Positions 32,085 to 43,125 of a stretch of 64,000 nucleotides of DNA are shown here, one piece after another (the stretch's first letter is position 1; each line of letters starts with the position of its first letter). This DNA comes from Neoceratodus forsteri (lineage: Eukaryota > Chordata > Ceratodontiformes > Ceratodontidae): the NCBI GenBank assembly GCA_016271365.2, contig CM057451.1, positions 494,253,501 through 494,317,500 of the forward strand, given 5' to 3'. Both the position numbers and the translations under genes were made by a program. The notes beneath the pieces were generated by a model. It worked only from the letters and a program-made list of their open reading frames with translations. It was not told the DNA's origin and did no database searches.

Positions 32085-32566
32085 ATCCTGCACGCAGCTC
32101 CTAGGCAGCGGAGCACCCCGCGTGGCATGGCAGTTTGCAAGGCCCTACCAGATGTCCTCTTTAGGTGCTTTCAGCAGCACTTATTTGCAAGGTATTTCAT
32201 TTTTTTTTTGGTATTTTCACTTTTCTTTTGCCATCCGGCTTGCTTTAATGCGCGGTTTGCATTGGAGCTCAGATGGAGAATTTACCTGAGAGCGTGGTCT
32301 GGGGGTGGGAGAGGGCTGGATTTGTTAGTCCTCGCGACCTCCGAGTCTGGACCCTCACAGGATCCAGGTATCCAATCTGAGAGCGAGGTCTGGGGGGTTG
32401 GGGAGGGCTGGATTCATTAGCCCTCGCGACCTCTGGGTCGGGACCCTCACAGGATCCAGGTATCCAATCTAGAGTCAGTGGTGATGGAATAGACAGGAAC
32501 AAGGGGCAAACTGGATTGGCCTAATGGTCCTTTTCTGCAGACGAAATCTATGTTTCTATGTAACAT
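32085..32566 (+). repeat. Unclassified dispersed repeat, copy 2, with LINE-like tail
   Basis: The first 300 bp match copy 1. An 85-bp segment is then tandemly repeated: GGTCTGGGG, then CTGGAT, then CCTCGCGACCTC and GGACCCTCACAGGATCCAGG occur near 32,297-32,375 and again near 32,382-32,465. The copy ends with GGGCAAACTGGATTGGCC and ATCTATGTTTCTATG (to about 32,566), a close relative of the CR1 3' tails in this window. The whole repeat is therefore probably the 3' UTR of a CR1-like LINE. Confidence 0.7.
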
Positions 32567-34640
32567 TTAAGGTGAAATGTGTCTAAACAGCATGCTTTTG
32601 CCAAAGACTTCCCTTGAGACATCAAAAGACACTATAGTGGTGCCAGCTAGGATGCATGCAGCTCAGTATCTTGTGACACTGCATGACAAAAGGGTTCAGC
32701 GGCCATTGAAACTGCCTTGTTTACTGCAGTATAGTGCTGTTTTGTGTTGCATCCTGGCGGTCATGGCTGTATGTAACATAACATTTCATTATATTGCACT
32801 GGGAATGGATTAAGCAGAATACATATTCATTCATTCTTCAGTCTGACAGCTCTGGGGGAAAAACAGCCAGCAGAGGCACTACTGTCATTTAGAATGACAA
32901 CACAACACAAGGACAATTCCAAGATCTACAAGTCAGAGGCAATTAGGGATGGCTGCTCTTAGTCTTGTTTTTTGGAGCGTGAGAGTGCACTTTCTCTCTA
33001 GAGAAGCCATAAATATACATTCGGTACTTGAATGAAGTCTTTGTTCACAGTATTTAAATCCAGGCAGCACTGTAAATGCCCAATGGTTAAATGAATTCAT
33101 AAAGTGTCAGGGGTGGAGCCAGGACAAGATTTTAAAACTTAAAAGCGCCTCTGATACACTGACCTGTGGAAACGACCATATTTCACTGCACCTTCTGAAA
33201 AAAGATTAAACTTTATAAAGGAAAGGCTTATATATTAATAGAGTTGACTAAAGAGTCATTGTGTGAATGTTTACTGATGGAACACCAAGCAGTATCATAA
33301 AAAGTGGAAGTAGGTTGTGATGGCTTTATATACCCTGATAAAATGTAATAACGTAGTCTCTCTTTGCTGAGTTTACAACCTTTTGTTGTTCTTATTTCAT
33401 AATTATGCCAAAAGATAAATAATCTTGTTACATAATTAACCCATTTACTGGGCAATAACTCTGAAGCTCATGAGTCATGCCACTAGGGAAAGTGAGGCAC
33501 AGCCTTGAAACAGATTTATTGACCCGTCATTACATTGTGTATGATTACGCTAAAATAGCGATTATCTATAGAAAGACGATAACACCATCTTCATGTGCTG
33601 TTGCTGGAGCTGAACATTGCCTGAGTAATAGATGGTCTGAAAGTTAAACTGTGTCCCATGGATCTGCTGCCTATGTTCCCTACCTTCTTTACCATGCACT
33701 GGAAAAGAAACTAGAAGGGGGAGAGGGTAGAGTTACTCTTTGCAATTCCAGGGGTGAGTTAAAGTTGCACCCAGGAAGAGCACAAAACAGATGCTTTTGT
33801 ACCTGTTGTGTTGCACTGCCATCCAAAACTGACATTCTCTAAGGCATCCTTGCACATTGGAGGGCTGCAAATGCCATGCAATGCAAATTACCAATGCAGG
33901 TGTTCTCAGACGCTGTCAGCAAAAGTGTTGCTCATTAGGCCCTGAATTCCCCTCTGCCTGGGTCTAGATTATTTCAAATCTGGCTGCTTTTAGTCATGTC
34001 ATTAAAAGTCTGCATTTTGTTGTTTCAGTATATTTTATCAGGACCCCGAGGCAGCCAGAAGATTTGTAATGTATTGGCATTTTGGAAATGTATGGAGGAT
34101 CTGTGTGGCAGAGTAATGGAAAAAACCCTGTTGGGAGGACGGGGTCCTGATGGGTACAGTTTAACTGGCAAGGCCTACTTTTCTTTCTTACCTTCTAAGA
34201 AGCTACCTGGAAAAATATTTCTACCTAGGAGAAGTCCACGAGGCCCTGTTTGAGTAGTTAGTACTTGGAACAATGGGGGGGTAAGCTGAAGGGGTATACC
34301 CTCGCTACAGTGACAACGTTAAAGCAATGTGGTCCATACCAACAACATCACCGCGTCACTGTAAAGTCCGCCTGGGACCCTGGCTCCCTTCCCCAAGGTC
34401 CTGCACCCCATCCCCAACTCAGCTCCGTCTCAGAGTTGAGAATCCAAAAGAGGGGGGTGCGGGAGCACAACCCCCCACAAAACAAGCACCTTTCTGACTG
34501 CAATTGCAGTCCATGTAGTGGTGTCGGGGCAATGTTGTGTCGACATAAAATTGTCGAGGCCGCATCATGGATCCAGCTGAAGAATACAGGGAGAGTTAGG
34601 TTTGAGCTACTGCACTTGCCTTGACAGGACACTGTATTTT
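32567..34640. other. Intergenic, nothing recognised
   Basis: About 2 kb with ordinary AT content and no LINE motifs, SINE boxes or long palindromes that I can find. The largest open frame (34,265-34,624, plus) has no domain I recognise and no sign of codon selection. If the window holds unique host sequence, it is most likely here. Confidence 0.5.
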
Positions 34641-34850
34641 ATCATTTGATTAAATTTTAACTTAACTGGCTGTCAGCAGAAATGGTGGAGGCAAAAACAG
34701 TGGGAAGTAGATTAGAAAATAAGAAGGCAGGAGGGAAGGTCACCGAAGACCAGCTAGGGTTTGCAGAGACAGATTAGTCAGGGAACGCCTGGGCAGACTG
34801 GGTGGGCTAAGCAGGCCTTTCCTGTTGACAAATGCTATGTTTCATGCTTT
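34641..34850 (+). mobile_element. CR1 3' end fragment
   Basis: The sequence ATGGTGGAGGCAAAAACAGTGG (34,682 onward) matches the last codons of CR1 ORF2 (VEAKTVG), and GGGCAGACTGGGTGGGC (34,791) followed by TGCTATGTTTCATG matches the CR1 3' tail. Only about 200 bp of the element is present. Confidence 0.7.
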
Positions 34851-34944
34851 CTGCCAACAAATTGTTTGTTCTGTTTCCTATCAACAAATTTTGTTTCTAT
34901 GTCCTATGTACATCCATGGGATACAGAAAAAGGAAGGCTAGCAA

Positions 34945-35127
34945 ATGCATCCTGTTTTCAGCCTTGTCTATGCTAACTTTCGGTACCAGGCTGTAACCTT
35001 GCTACTTTTGGTAGCAGGTGACATTGAATTTAACCCAGGCCCCATCAAAACACCACCCTTTCAAGTTCCCAAAGGACTGAGAGTTACCCATTTAAACATC
35101 CAAAGCTTCCTACCCAAAACTGACTAA
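34945..35127 (+). pseudogene. L2-like ORF2 N-terminus
   Basis: The open frame contains LLLLVAGDIEFNPGP, the leader motif that precedes the endonuclease in L2 elements, followed by LRVTHLNIQSFLPKTD. A stop follows, and the endonuclease continues in another frame to about 35,250. Confidence 0.7.
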
Positions 35128-35424
35128 TTACAACCTATCATGCTAATCTATGACCAGATGTACTTGTTTCTGAACCTTGGCTCTCCTCTAAGGTCCAGGA
35201 CTCTGCTGAGGCTATCCCTGGTTGCAGTTTGTGACTGTGCATCCTGTCTCTTCCCCGTTCTCCTATGAGCTGCTGGTCCTCCCCAGAGTCTCCCTTCCCA
35301 TCTCATAGATACAGACTTTGTCAGAAGAAAAGGGCCACTTGGCTTGCCAAGTCTGCCCAAATATTCCCTACCTATTCTGTCTCTGCAGATCCTACTTGGT
35401 CTCGGCGATCCCCCCCCCACCTAT

Positions 35425-36310
35425 TTACCGGTATTCCTGATGCCTATACCATGCATGCTTGAAGCCCCCCCCCCACACACACACACACACACACGCTGTT
35501 TTCGGCCACACTAGCTCTGCTGGCAGACTGTTCCAGGCATCCTCCACTCTTTCAGCAAAATAATACTTCCTGACATCCCTCTTAAACTTCGCCACTTCCA
35601 GCTTCATTGCATGGCCTCTTGTGCTGGTACAGTTCCTCATTTGAAATAGACCCCTCCTGTACCCTGTTCACGCTTGTGAGGTATTTATAGGTCTTTTATC
35701 ATGTCCCTTCTCTCTCTCCACCTCTCTCTCTCTCTCTCTCCCCCCTGCAGGTTGTACATGCTGAGATCCCTCAGTCTCTTCTCATAGGGATTCTCATGCA
35801 GCTCATGCACCATTTCAGTTGCCCTTCTCCAGACTACCTCCACCCTGTCGATGTCCTTTCCACCATGTGACCTCCAGAAATAGAAACAGTACTGTAGGTG
35901 AGTCTCACCAACAACCTATACAGTGGTAGCACCACCTCTTTCCTCCTGCTGGTGATACCTCTCCCTGTGTACTCCAGCATCTCACTGGCCCTGCCTACTA
36001 ACTTGTCATACTGCCCCGCCACTTTGAGGTCCTCAGATATTATAACACCAAGGTCTCTTTCCTGGTTAGTGATCATCATTAGCCCCACCCCACCCTAAGC
36101 TATACTCAGCTCCTGGGTTTGTATGCTCTAGGTGCATGATTTTGCTATTTTTGGCATTGAACCCCAGCTGCAATACTTTGACCACTCCTCCAGTTGCCTA
36201 AGGTCTCTGTCTTCATTTTATTCACCTTCCATCTTATTACAGATTTTGGTGATATCTGCAAAAAGGCATACTTTCCCTTCCAGCTCTTCTGCAATGTAAC
36301 TTATGAAGAT
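35425..36310 (-). pseudogene. CR1 reverse transcriptase C-terminus, broken
   Basis: From the right: FNIFISYIAEELEGKVCLFADITKICN (36,305-36,225), in which the catalytic FADD reads FADI; ERDLGVIISEDLKVAGQYDKL and RKEVVLPLYRLLVR (36,060-35,900); and FKRDVRKYYFAERVEDAWNSLP (35,595-35,525). A CA/GT microsatellite (35,474-35,494) sits inside the last block and extends it with GVCVCV-like codons. Stops and frameshifts throughout. Confidence 0.8.
35474..35494. repeat. CA/GT microsatellite
   Basis: CACACACACACACACACACA follows a C9 run, inside the CR1 C-terminal coding remnant. Confidence 0.85.
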
Positions 36311-36316
36311 GTTAAA

Positions 36317-36435
36317 GGGAGGTAATATAGCATAGTGGTTAAGCGCACTAAGCTGTAAACCTGGAGAACTTGGTATGAATCCCACAGCCACCACATGCAT
36401 ACAGTGTTGATGAGCAAGTCACTTAACTTCCCTGT
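36317..36435 (+). mobile_element. tRNA-headed SINE, 3'-truncated
   Basis: A-box-like TAGCATAGTGGTTAAGCGC (36,326 onward) and B-box-like GGTATGAATCCC (36,372) are followed by the MIR-like core GAGCAAGTCACTTAACTTCC (36,412 onward). It stops at CTGTGG without the 3' tail. It abuts the 5' end of the minus-strand CR1. Confidence 0.75.
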
Positions 36436-36620
36436 GGAAAAGAAACAGTGTCAGTCAATGTCTTCGTAAATGGCACTGCAGAACTATTCTCTGTTCCCAT
36501 CTTTATTGCTGGTGTTTACTCTTGCCATGGTATGTCCCCTGCCTTAATTACTGAGCTCCTTTCCTTTATGTGGTCCAGTTCATCCAGAGGTGAACTGCTT
36601 ATCCTTGCTGATTTTTAATT

Positions 36621-36832
36621 TGGAGGCAGTATAGCACAGTGGTTTAAGGCTCTGAGCTACAATTCTGGTGATAGCCAGCAGATTAGACCTGGGTTTGAAT
36701 CTCACAGCTTTCACTTGCATATTGTGTGACCCTCAGCAAGTTACTTAACTTCCCTGTGCTCCCAGGTTGCACCTTTAAAAAAACTTTCAGCTTAGTGTGT
36801 CTCACCTGGTTAAATAAAAAAATATATATATA
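36621..36832 (+). mobile_element. tRNA-headed SINE with MIR-like core and L2-like tail
   Basis: The head has TATAGCACAGTGGTTTAAGG (A box) and CTGGGTTTGAATCTC (B box). The core reads TGTGACCCTCAGCAAGTTAC then TTAACTTCCCTGTGCTCCC, close to the conserved core of MIR/CORE-SINEs. The 3' end (AGCTTAGTGTG, CACCTGGTTAAATAAA) matches the 3' end of the minus-strand L2 at 26,765. The insertion lies inside an L2 endonuclease motif, with AATTTGG on the left and AAATTGG on the right as a likely duplication. Confidence 0.85.
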
Positions 36833-36948
36833 TAAATTGGCTCTGCCTCACTACAAATACATTTTCCCCAAATTTAAAATCCCTCCAGTTTACTCAATTG
36901 ATTTTTGACACCACACAACTCAATTTTAAATCTTTAAATCATCCCAAA

Positions 36949-37154
36949 GGACTGGCAGTACTGTCTAGCGGTTTGAGTAACAAGTCATGAATGAGTTTAG
37001 TACATCCAGCAGAACTGGGTTTGATTCCACAATATCTACTTGCACACGGTGTGACCCTGAGCAAGTCACTTAACCTCCCTAGTGCTCCCAAGTCACCCCT
37101 GAAAACAGGCCTTGTGCCAAGTAGGCCTCACCAGGTTACAGAAGGAAAAAAATC
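36949..37154 (+). mobile_element. tRNA-headed SINE, diverged copy
   Basis: Same family: GGCAGTACTGTCTAGCGGTT head, CTGGGTTTGATTCC B box, TGTGACCCTGAGCAAGTCAC and TTAACCTCCCTAGTGCTCCC core, then CACCAGGTTACAGAAGG tail. It has a longer A-to-B spacing than the copy at 36,621, with an inserted segment near 36,985-37,005. Confidence 0.8.
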
Positions 37155-37829
37155 ACTTTCTATTAGGCAGAGTCCTCTTATCCAATTCCACTGTAGTATG
37201 GATGCAGGTAATCCTTATTGATGCTCTTAGGGAGCATTGGATGGTTTAGTGTGTGTGTAAGATACAGTGTTGAGCACCCCCCTCCGCCGCTTGGAGCCTC
37301 TCTTTCACCTTTCTGTCTCTGATTCCTCTACCATTTCTTGACCCGTGTCACTGCCAGCTCTGTGGGCCTCCTCCTGGCCCTGCCTCCCACAGGCATTTCC
37401 CTGACAGAGAATGGAACCCTGTATCTCACACTTCTTAAGCAAACACCCTACCACAGCACCACCATGTCAGCCCTGCTTCACACCTGCTCACTACCTCTCT
37501 TCTACCCAAGGCCTGCTTCCTTAGTCCAATTATGGTCCTACTGTTGTGGCTCCTCCTCTCAGTTGGGACAAATCCCCACTCCCCCGATTCCCCCCACCTG
37601 CCTGCCTATGACACACCCTCCCAACCCCACATGAAGCAGCGGTACCTCCAGCATTGTCACACCAGCACACGGCGTCCCACCCACCTGTAGCCCCATTATC
37701 TCAAGGCAGGGTCCCTTCCCACTTACCTGGTTAGCACTCGATCTTCGAACTCTAACTGTACCAATGGTAACATGTAAACACCCCCACCCCCCGGCTTTAA
37801 TCATTGTAAACTGAAACTATCAAAATATG
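37155..37829. other. Possible L2 5' region; nothing firmly recognised
   Basis: A pyrimidine-rich stretch leads into the L2 ORF2 that becomes recognisable near 37,835. A 98-codon open frame (37,338-37,634) has no motif; it may be L2 5' UTR. Confidence 0.4.
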
Positions 37830-40800
37830 CCCTCCTACAATATACACTCCTGTTTCTACTCCTCTCTGGAAACATCCACCCCAACCCTGGTCCTGCCCCT
37901 CGTGATAACCCCCATATTGTCAAGCAAAGTAGGCTCCTAATAGTCTCCCTTAATATCTGCAATTTGCAAAAAAATTCTCCTCCCTCTAAGGCTGGCTTAC
38001 CCAGCACTCTCCAGATATTCTGGCAGACAGAAACCTGGCTTACCAAGGACACCTCTGACTCTGCAGTGACCCTAGATGGCTACACTATATTCCGAGCCGA
38101 CAGACTCACAAAAAGAGGTGGGTGGCTGTGCCCTTTACATCAAGAACACAATACATGCCATCCCATTAAATCTATCTTCCCCTGATCAAGGAGCACAAAT
38201 TCTCACTGTCAAATTGCTCCTTGGAAACCCTGAGAAAATCCTCTACCTCTGAGTGGTCAATATCCCACCCTGTAACCAAAAGCTTGCATTTAAAGCCATC
38301 CTGAACTATATCTGGCTACTCCCCTCCAGCAATTATGTCATCATCATTGGTGATTTCAATATCAACTGGCTGTCTCACTCCTCTTTACATTACAATGACT
38401 CTGCCTTAGCTCTTGACCTCACCCAAATTGTTCAACCCCCACGTAGGCTTAATGATAAAATTGGCACAGCAACCCTATCTGACCTCATTTTCACCAGTAG
38501 ACCCAAATATATCTCCCAGGTCAAGGTGCTTCCCAATGTTCTCAGCGACCACTCGCTGGTTGTCTGCTGGTGTTCAAACAAGAACCCCAGCCCGCCCCCT
38601 GTCCCCACTTACCAACGACGATTAAAAAAGGCTCCCTCTCTCAGCTCAAGTCATACCTCCAGGCGTGTGACTGGACCTCATTTGATAGAACCAAGTGCGT
38701 TGACACCACACTCTCCCACTTTATCACCACATTCAATACAGCCTGTGACATTTACACCCCCCTCTCAAAATTTTACTCCACAACTCGGGACACCCCTTGA
38801 ATCTCACCGGCCCTTCTAGACATGATGCAGCATAGAGACAACCTCTGGCACAAAGGCATTGAATCACGACACTCGAGGGATAGGCAGCTCTACAGAGAGG
38901 CTAGAAACAAGTGCACCTGGACCATTCGACAGGCTAAGGCTTCCCACTATAAAGATGCCCTTACCTTCTCTTGGGGCTCAGGTCATGATTTCTGGAAAAA
39001 CATCAAAGACCTCAGCAGGAAGACTGTATCCCCACCCCCCCTGCTCAATTATCAGCTGATGGGTACAGCATCCAAGACCCCCTGACCATTGTGAACATCC
39101 TAAACAGCACCTTCTCTGACCTTAGTGATTTCCAACCCCAAATTTCTTCAACCCCCCCTCCGCACACACATACCCCCCTCCGGTAAATGTACCCCATTTT
39201 TGTCTTCAGACAGTGACACCACGTCAAGCCAGGACATACTTATCCAAAGTCCTGGGCAAATTTCAGCACAGTAATGATACCTAGGACTTAAAGCTCCTGC
39301 GCCTCACCCTTGACGAGGTTCTTCCCCCACTAACCAAAATCCTTAACAAATCTCTCTGCCTCAGCCCATTCCCATCACTATAGAAACAGGTAGTTATTAA
39401 CCCCATCCTGAAAAGTGGTGATCATACTTCCCCCAATAACTACAGTCCCATCTCCATCCTGCCCCCACTCTCGAAGGCGTTAGAGAAAATCATATCCTAT
39501 CAACTCACCAACTACCTATCTGAGCACAATCTCCTATGCCCAAAGCAGCATGGGCTTAGGAGGAGACATAGCATCACCACTGCCCTTCTAGAATACACCT
39601 CCTACATAAGTCAGGCCCTTGATCGTGGTCTTTTAGTCGGCTCCATCTATATTGATCTCACAAAGGCATTCGGCATGGTCAATCATGCTTTGCTTCTACA
39701 CAAGCTACCTGCTCTGGGCCTCTCCCAAGAAACAATATCCTGGTTAGAAGATTACCTTATTGAAAGAACCCAATGTGTCAAAATTGGGTCCACGCTGTCT
39801 GACTCCCATCCTGTCTGCTCTGGAGTCCCCCAAGGCTCTATTCTCGGCCCCCTCCTCTTTAGCCTTTTCCTTAACTCCCTTCCCAAGGCCTGCTCTGGTA
39901 AGATCCTCTTATATGCTGATGAAACTGTCATTTATAGTAGTCGCCAACACCCCCTCACCTTCCAGCGCACCCTCCAGAACTACATCTATGAAGCTGAATC
40001 CTGGTTCGGGGTCCATAGACTTATACTCAATCATAAAAAAACAAAAACAATGATCTTCACCCACTACCAGAGTCCTCACTCTGGTACACTCCTGAGCATC
40101 CTCAACTCGTTGGGCGACCCCCAAGAGCAGGTTACCACATTCAAACACTTGGGAATAACTCTAGACACATCTCTCATCTTCCATGCATATATTCAGCTCT
40201 TATCCACCTCTCTCAACACAAGTAGGTCTCCTCTACTGCCTCAAACACTGCCTCCCTCCAGAAGCCATCCATCTGGCAATATCCTCCTCAATACTCGCCC
40301 TAATGGACTACAGCATAGTAATATGCAGTTCTGCGGACCCAACTGCCCTAAACCATATCAAAATCACCCTTAACAAAGTGTGCTGTCTGGTCTCTGGTTG
40401 TGACAGATACACCCACACTGATGACCTATATAAGATGACCCATTGGCTAAACTTCAGTGGGAGACTTAAATATCACACCTGTCTCCAAGCCAAAAAAATC
40501 CTACTCAACCTTGCCCCCGTCCAACAGGCCCCCTCAAACAGGCCCACTGGAAGTACTGCTAAGTCCCTCATAGCTGTCCCCCACTGCAGGACCTCCCTTT
40601 GCCTAAGGACTTTTCTATATACAGTCCCTGCATGGCTCAGTGAGCTTCCCACCTCCATCACACTTGAAGCCAAGCTAGGCCCCTTCAAAACCAACCTGAA
40701 AAACCAGCTCTTTAAATACTCATTCTGTGACTGTCCCTAGTCCCCCCTACTCCATCTCCATACTGTGACCCTCTGGGGCCCTTCTTGCCCTCCAGTGTGT

Positions 40801-41040
40801 TGTTTCTCACTGCACTTGAATTTGGGTCAGGCCATCTCACTCTTTACTTGTTGCTGTTTTATGTGTTGCTCTTTAACTATGCGACACCAGGCATGTTTGG
40901 CCCTGCACTGTGTCTCTAGTTGACTAACTACTATGCATTTGTGTTTTCCTTTGTATCTCTGACGTAGAGCCTTTGCAAAGGAGTCCTTGACTTAGAGGCG
41001 TATTTCCGAGTGTTGTAATAAATAAATAAATAAATAAATA
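37830..41040 (+). mobile_element. L2-like LINE, nearly full ORF2, plus strand
   Basis: The element carries leader, endonuclease, linker and reverse transcriptase in order, a short 3' UTR, and ends with an ATAA repeat (TAATAAATAAATAAATAAAT at 41,016-41,040). It is of a different subfamily from the minus-strand L2 at 26,765: the 3' ends are unrelated apart from the short-repeat tail. Confidence 0.8.
37835..40740 (+). pseudogene. L2 ORF2p (endonuclease and reverse transcriptase), broken
   Basis: Leader LSGNIHPNPGPAP (37,866), endonuclease WQTETWLTKD, GYTIFRADRLTKRGG and VIIIGDFNINWL (38,020-38,380), then SDLIFTSRP and VLSDHSLVV with SDH intact (38,253-38,580). Linker LKSYLQACDW, then REARNKCTWTIRQAK (38,822-39,085). 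Reverse transcriptase VINPILKSGDHTSPNNYSPISIL, KQHGLRRRHSITTAL, GSIYIDLTKAFGMVNHALL, GVPQGSILGPLLFSLF and LLYADETVIY (39,300-39,940). Motif C reads YADE in place of YADD, so a catalytic Asp is changed to Glu. The C-terminal frames are 39,675-40,373 and 40,183-40,740, joined by a frameshift near 40,190. About six breaks in all. Confidence 0.85.
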
Positions 41041-41254
41041 CAGTGTCCCAGTGCTTCCTTAAATTCATATATCTCAGGTCCTTTATGTTACTTGACATGT
41101 CTGCCCTCCTAGCTGACCTATGGGTATCTGGTTGGTCCCCCATCTCTGAAGCCAATAATATAAATTATGCTCTCCAAGACTTTCAGTCCCAATTTATGGC
41201 TGCATGATATCATCATGCAGTCATGAGGAAAACTAGAGTACGGGCTGTCATCTT

Positions 41255-42110
41255 ACATAGAAACATAAACGATGATGGCAGAAAAAGACCAAACATCCAT
41301 CTAGTCTGCCAGGGGTTGACTATCCTACCCCAAGACCTAGGGTCTATCAGAGGACTTGTCCCTCCCCCTCAGCTCCCCTTTCCCCCTTCCTGCACTTGAT
41401 GTAGAGTTTGTTATTATTGCTATTCTGTCCCACCTATGCTTGAAGCCCTCTATGGTTTTGGCACTTACCACTTCAGCAGGTAGGCTGTTCCATGGCTACA
41501 CAACCCTTTCGATAAAATAATATTTCCTCAAGTCCTTCCTGAAGCTCCCCTGTTTCAGATTCCAGTCATGCCCTCGTGTCACTGAACTGGTGTTCCTACT
41601 AAAAAGCACATGCAGTCCACTTTATTAATCCCTTTCAGAAATTTGAAGGTCTCTAGCATATCTTCCCTTTCCCTTGTAGCCTTCAGCAAGAACACCTCGA
41701 ATCATCCTTGTCACCCCACACTGTAAGCCTCCAGCCTATCCTTATCTTTTCTGAGGTGAGGACCCCAGAAATGGACACGGTACTCTAGAAGAGGCATTAC
41801 CAAGGATCTACAAAGGGGAAGTATTAAATCCTTCCTTCTACTGTCTATACCACTCCCTATACACCCCAGCATCCTGTTTGACTTGCTGTAGGCTTTGTTG
41901 AACTGGCTTGACTGCTTTAGGGTGTCACTGATGATGACTTCCAGGTCATGCTCCTCGGTTGTTGAGCGAAGTTTAACCCCATTTAGCCAGTGCTGACCCT
42001 TGGGTTTCTTTTTCCCCAGGCTCATTACCTTGCACTTCTTGGCCCTGAATTTCAGCTGCCACACATTCGAACATTTCTCCAGCTTTTGGACATCATTTTG
42101 TAATTCCCTA
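41255..42110 (-). mobile_element. CR1 3' portion, minus strand
   Basis: The tail, complement of ACATAGAAACATAAACGATG (41,255), with GGCAGACTAGATGGATG on the minus strand, is followed upstream by ORF2 remnants: RKDLRKYYFIERV and FKHRWDR near 41,560-41,440, and a 118-codon frame at 42,064-41,711 with FRAKKCKVMSLGKKKP, LILPLCRSLVMPLLEYRVHFW. It is truncated in the reverse transcriptase thumb. The subfamily is different from the copies at 2,243 and 7,535. Confidence 0.8.
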
Positions 42111-42644
42111 ATTTTATATACAGTATATAATTAAATATATATGTAATTCCTTCCCTGGATAACAACTGAGTTGTTTGCTTGCCTCTGTACCCAAGACCTT
42201 GCCTAGTGATCTTATCAGATCACTGGCTCCCCAGCTCCTTTGGCCAGCTATCAGCACCTTTGCAACATCTGTACCAAAGCCATCAGACTTGTAAAGTCTG
42301 AGTATATTGTATTGACTATTTGGTAACGTTCCAGGTCATACCTGAATCACCTGGTCAATAAAAGCTAATAAGATTATTCATATTTTTGCATCTACACTCC
42401 AGATTAACATTAATCACCCCTCCAAGTTCTAGAAGGTTATCCATTCCCTTTTCTCCTCTCCAATTCAGTCTCCTTCTCCTTTAATTCCTACTTCATCACC
42501 TGTGATCACTTCACAGACCAGGAATCCCTCACTATGATTACTGCTGCAATCAGAAGCTAGATAGATAGACACTTTAGTTATAAAGCACTCCTCCCCAGAG
42601 GCTTGGGGCACTGTACATATATTTAAAACACATACGACCATACA
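42111..42644. other. Intergenic, nothing recognised
   Basis: AT-rich, with no open frame or repeat I can name. A short TAGA run is present at 42,558-42,569. Confidence 0.5.
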
Positions 42645-43010
42645 AACATGTGAAATAGCTGGCAGAAAAGGCTCACAGGTCTACCATGTCTGCCCGAGTT
42701 TGCAGCTCGCAGTTTAATATTACTGTAGCTGCCCCCCACCCAATCCCCTCCCTCCATCCCCTCTCCCAGGCCTATCCCCCATTATGTTCTGATCTGTACT
42801 TACCCTGTCCCTGACTCTATCCCATCCCCGCTTAAAACTATCCACTGTCCTTAGTTCAATTAACTCATCCAGCAATGCATTCCATCCCACCATCGCTCTC
42901 TCTGAAGTAGTGCCTCCTCATCTCACTCCTGAACCTCCTCCCTTCCAACTTTAGACTGTGCCCCCAAGTGACCTGTACCCACCTTTAAATGGAACAATCC
43001 CCCATTCTGA
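42645..43010 (-). mobile_element. CR1 ORF2 C-terminus and 3' UTR, minus strand
   Basis: The minus strand gives WGHSLKLEGRRFRSEMRRHYF and SDGGMECIAG (shifted WNALLDE), the familiar RGH..KL....FR...R.YF and WN.LP blocks of CR1 C-termini, followed by a C-rich 3' UTR and a GCAGACATGGTAGACC remnant. No CTATGTTT tail is left. Confidence 0.6.
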
Positions 43011-43125
43011 ATTTATTTATTTATTTATTTAGTTTTTGTTGACCGGGTAAGTGCACTAGACAAATTCTGCCTATTTTCAGGCACTACCCAGGGGAAGGGG
43101 ATACAGATGAGTGCCAACTGACCCT
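43011..43125 (-). mobile_element. L2 3' tail fragment, minus strand
   Basis: AATAAATAAATAAATAAA (complement of 43,015-43,035) preceded by CCGGTCAACAAAAAC and GTCTAGTGCACTTACC on the minus strand. This matches the 3' end of the L2 at 26,765 (GTCTAGTGTGCTAACCTGG), including the TGAAAATAGGCA block. Confidence 0.75.

Larger units (their letters stand above)
35285..36310 (-). mobile_element. CR1 3' portion, minus strand
   Basis: The 3' tail (complement of 35,290-35,410: GGATCTGCAGAGACAG, GGGCAGACTTGGCAAGCC, ending in a TCTATGAGA remnant) is followed upstream on the minus strand by the C-terminal half of the reverse transcriptase. The insertion interrupts a plus-strand L2 endonuclease. The element is 5'-truncated within the palm, at LFNIFISYIAEE (near 36,305). 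Confidence 0.8.
34930..37154 (+). mobile_element. L2-like LINE endonuclease region, split by CR1 and SINEs
   Basis: Plus-strand endonuclease fragments are collinear: 34,945-35,250 (GDIEFNPGPI, GLRVTHLNIQSFLPK, DVLVSEPWLSS), 36,480-36,610 (IFIAGVYSCHGMSPALITEL and GELLILADF), and 36,835-36,948 (NWLCLTTNTFSPNLKSLQFT). The first gap holds a minus-strand CR1 and a SINE; the second holds a SINE exactly within the GDFN(N)WL motif. The element is not traceable beyond the third SINE at 36,949. Confidence 0.65.

Noticed and set aside
34265..34624. 119-codon open frame as a small host gene
   Set aside because: No domain, no splice context, and a similar minus-strand frame overlaps it; consistent with chance.
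36300..36475. Twin-primed (5'-inverted) CR1, from IFISYIAEE on the minus strand and NVFVNGTAE on the plus strand
   Set aside because: The plus-strand match is only about 30 bases and a SINE lies between the two; too little to claim an inversion.
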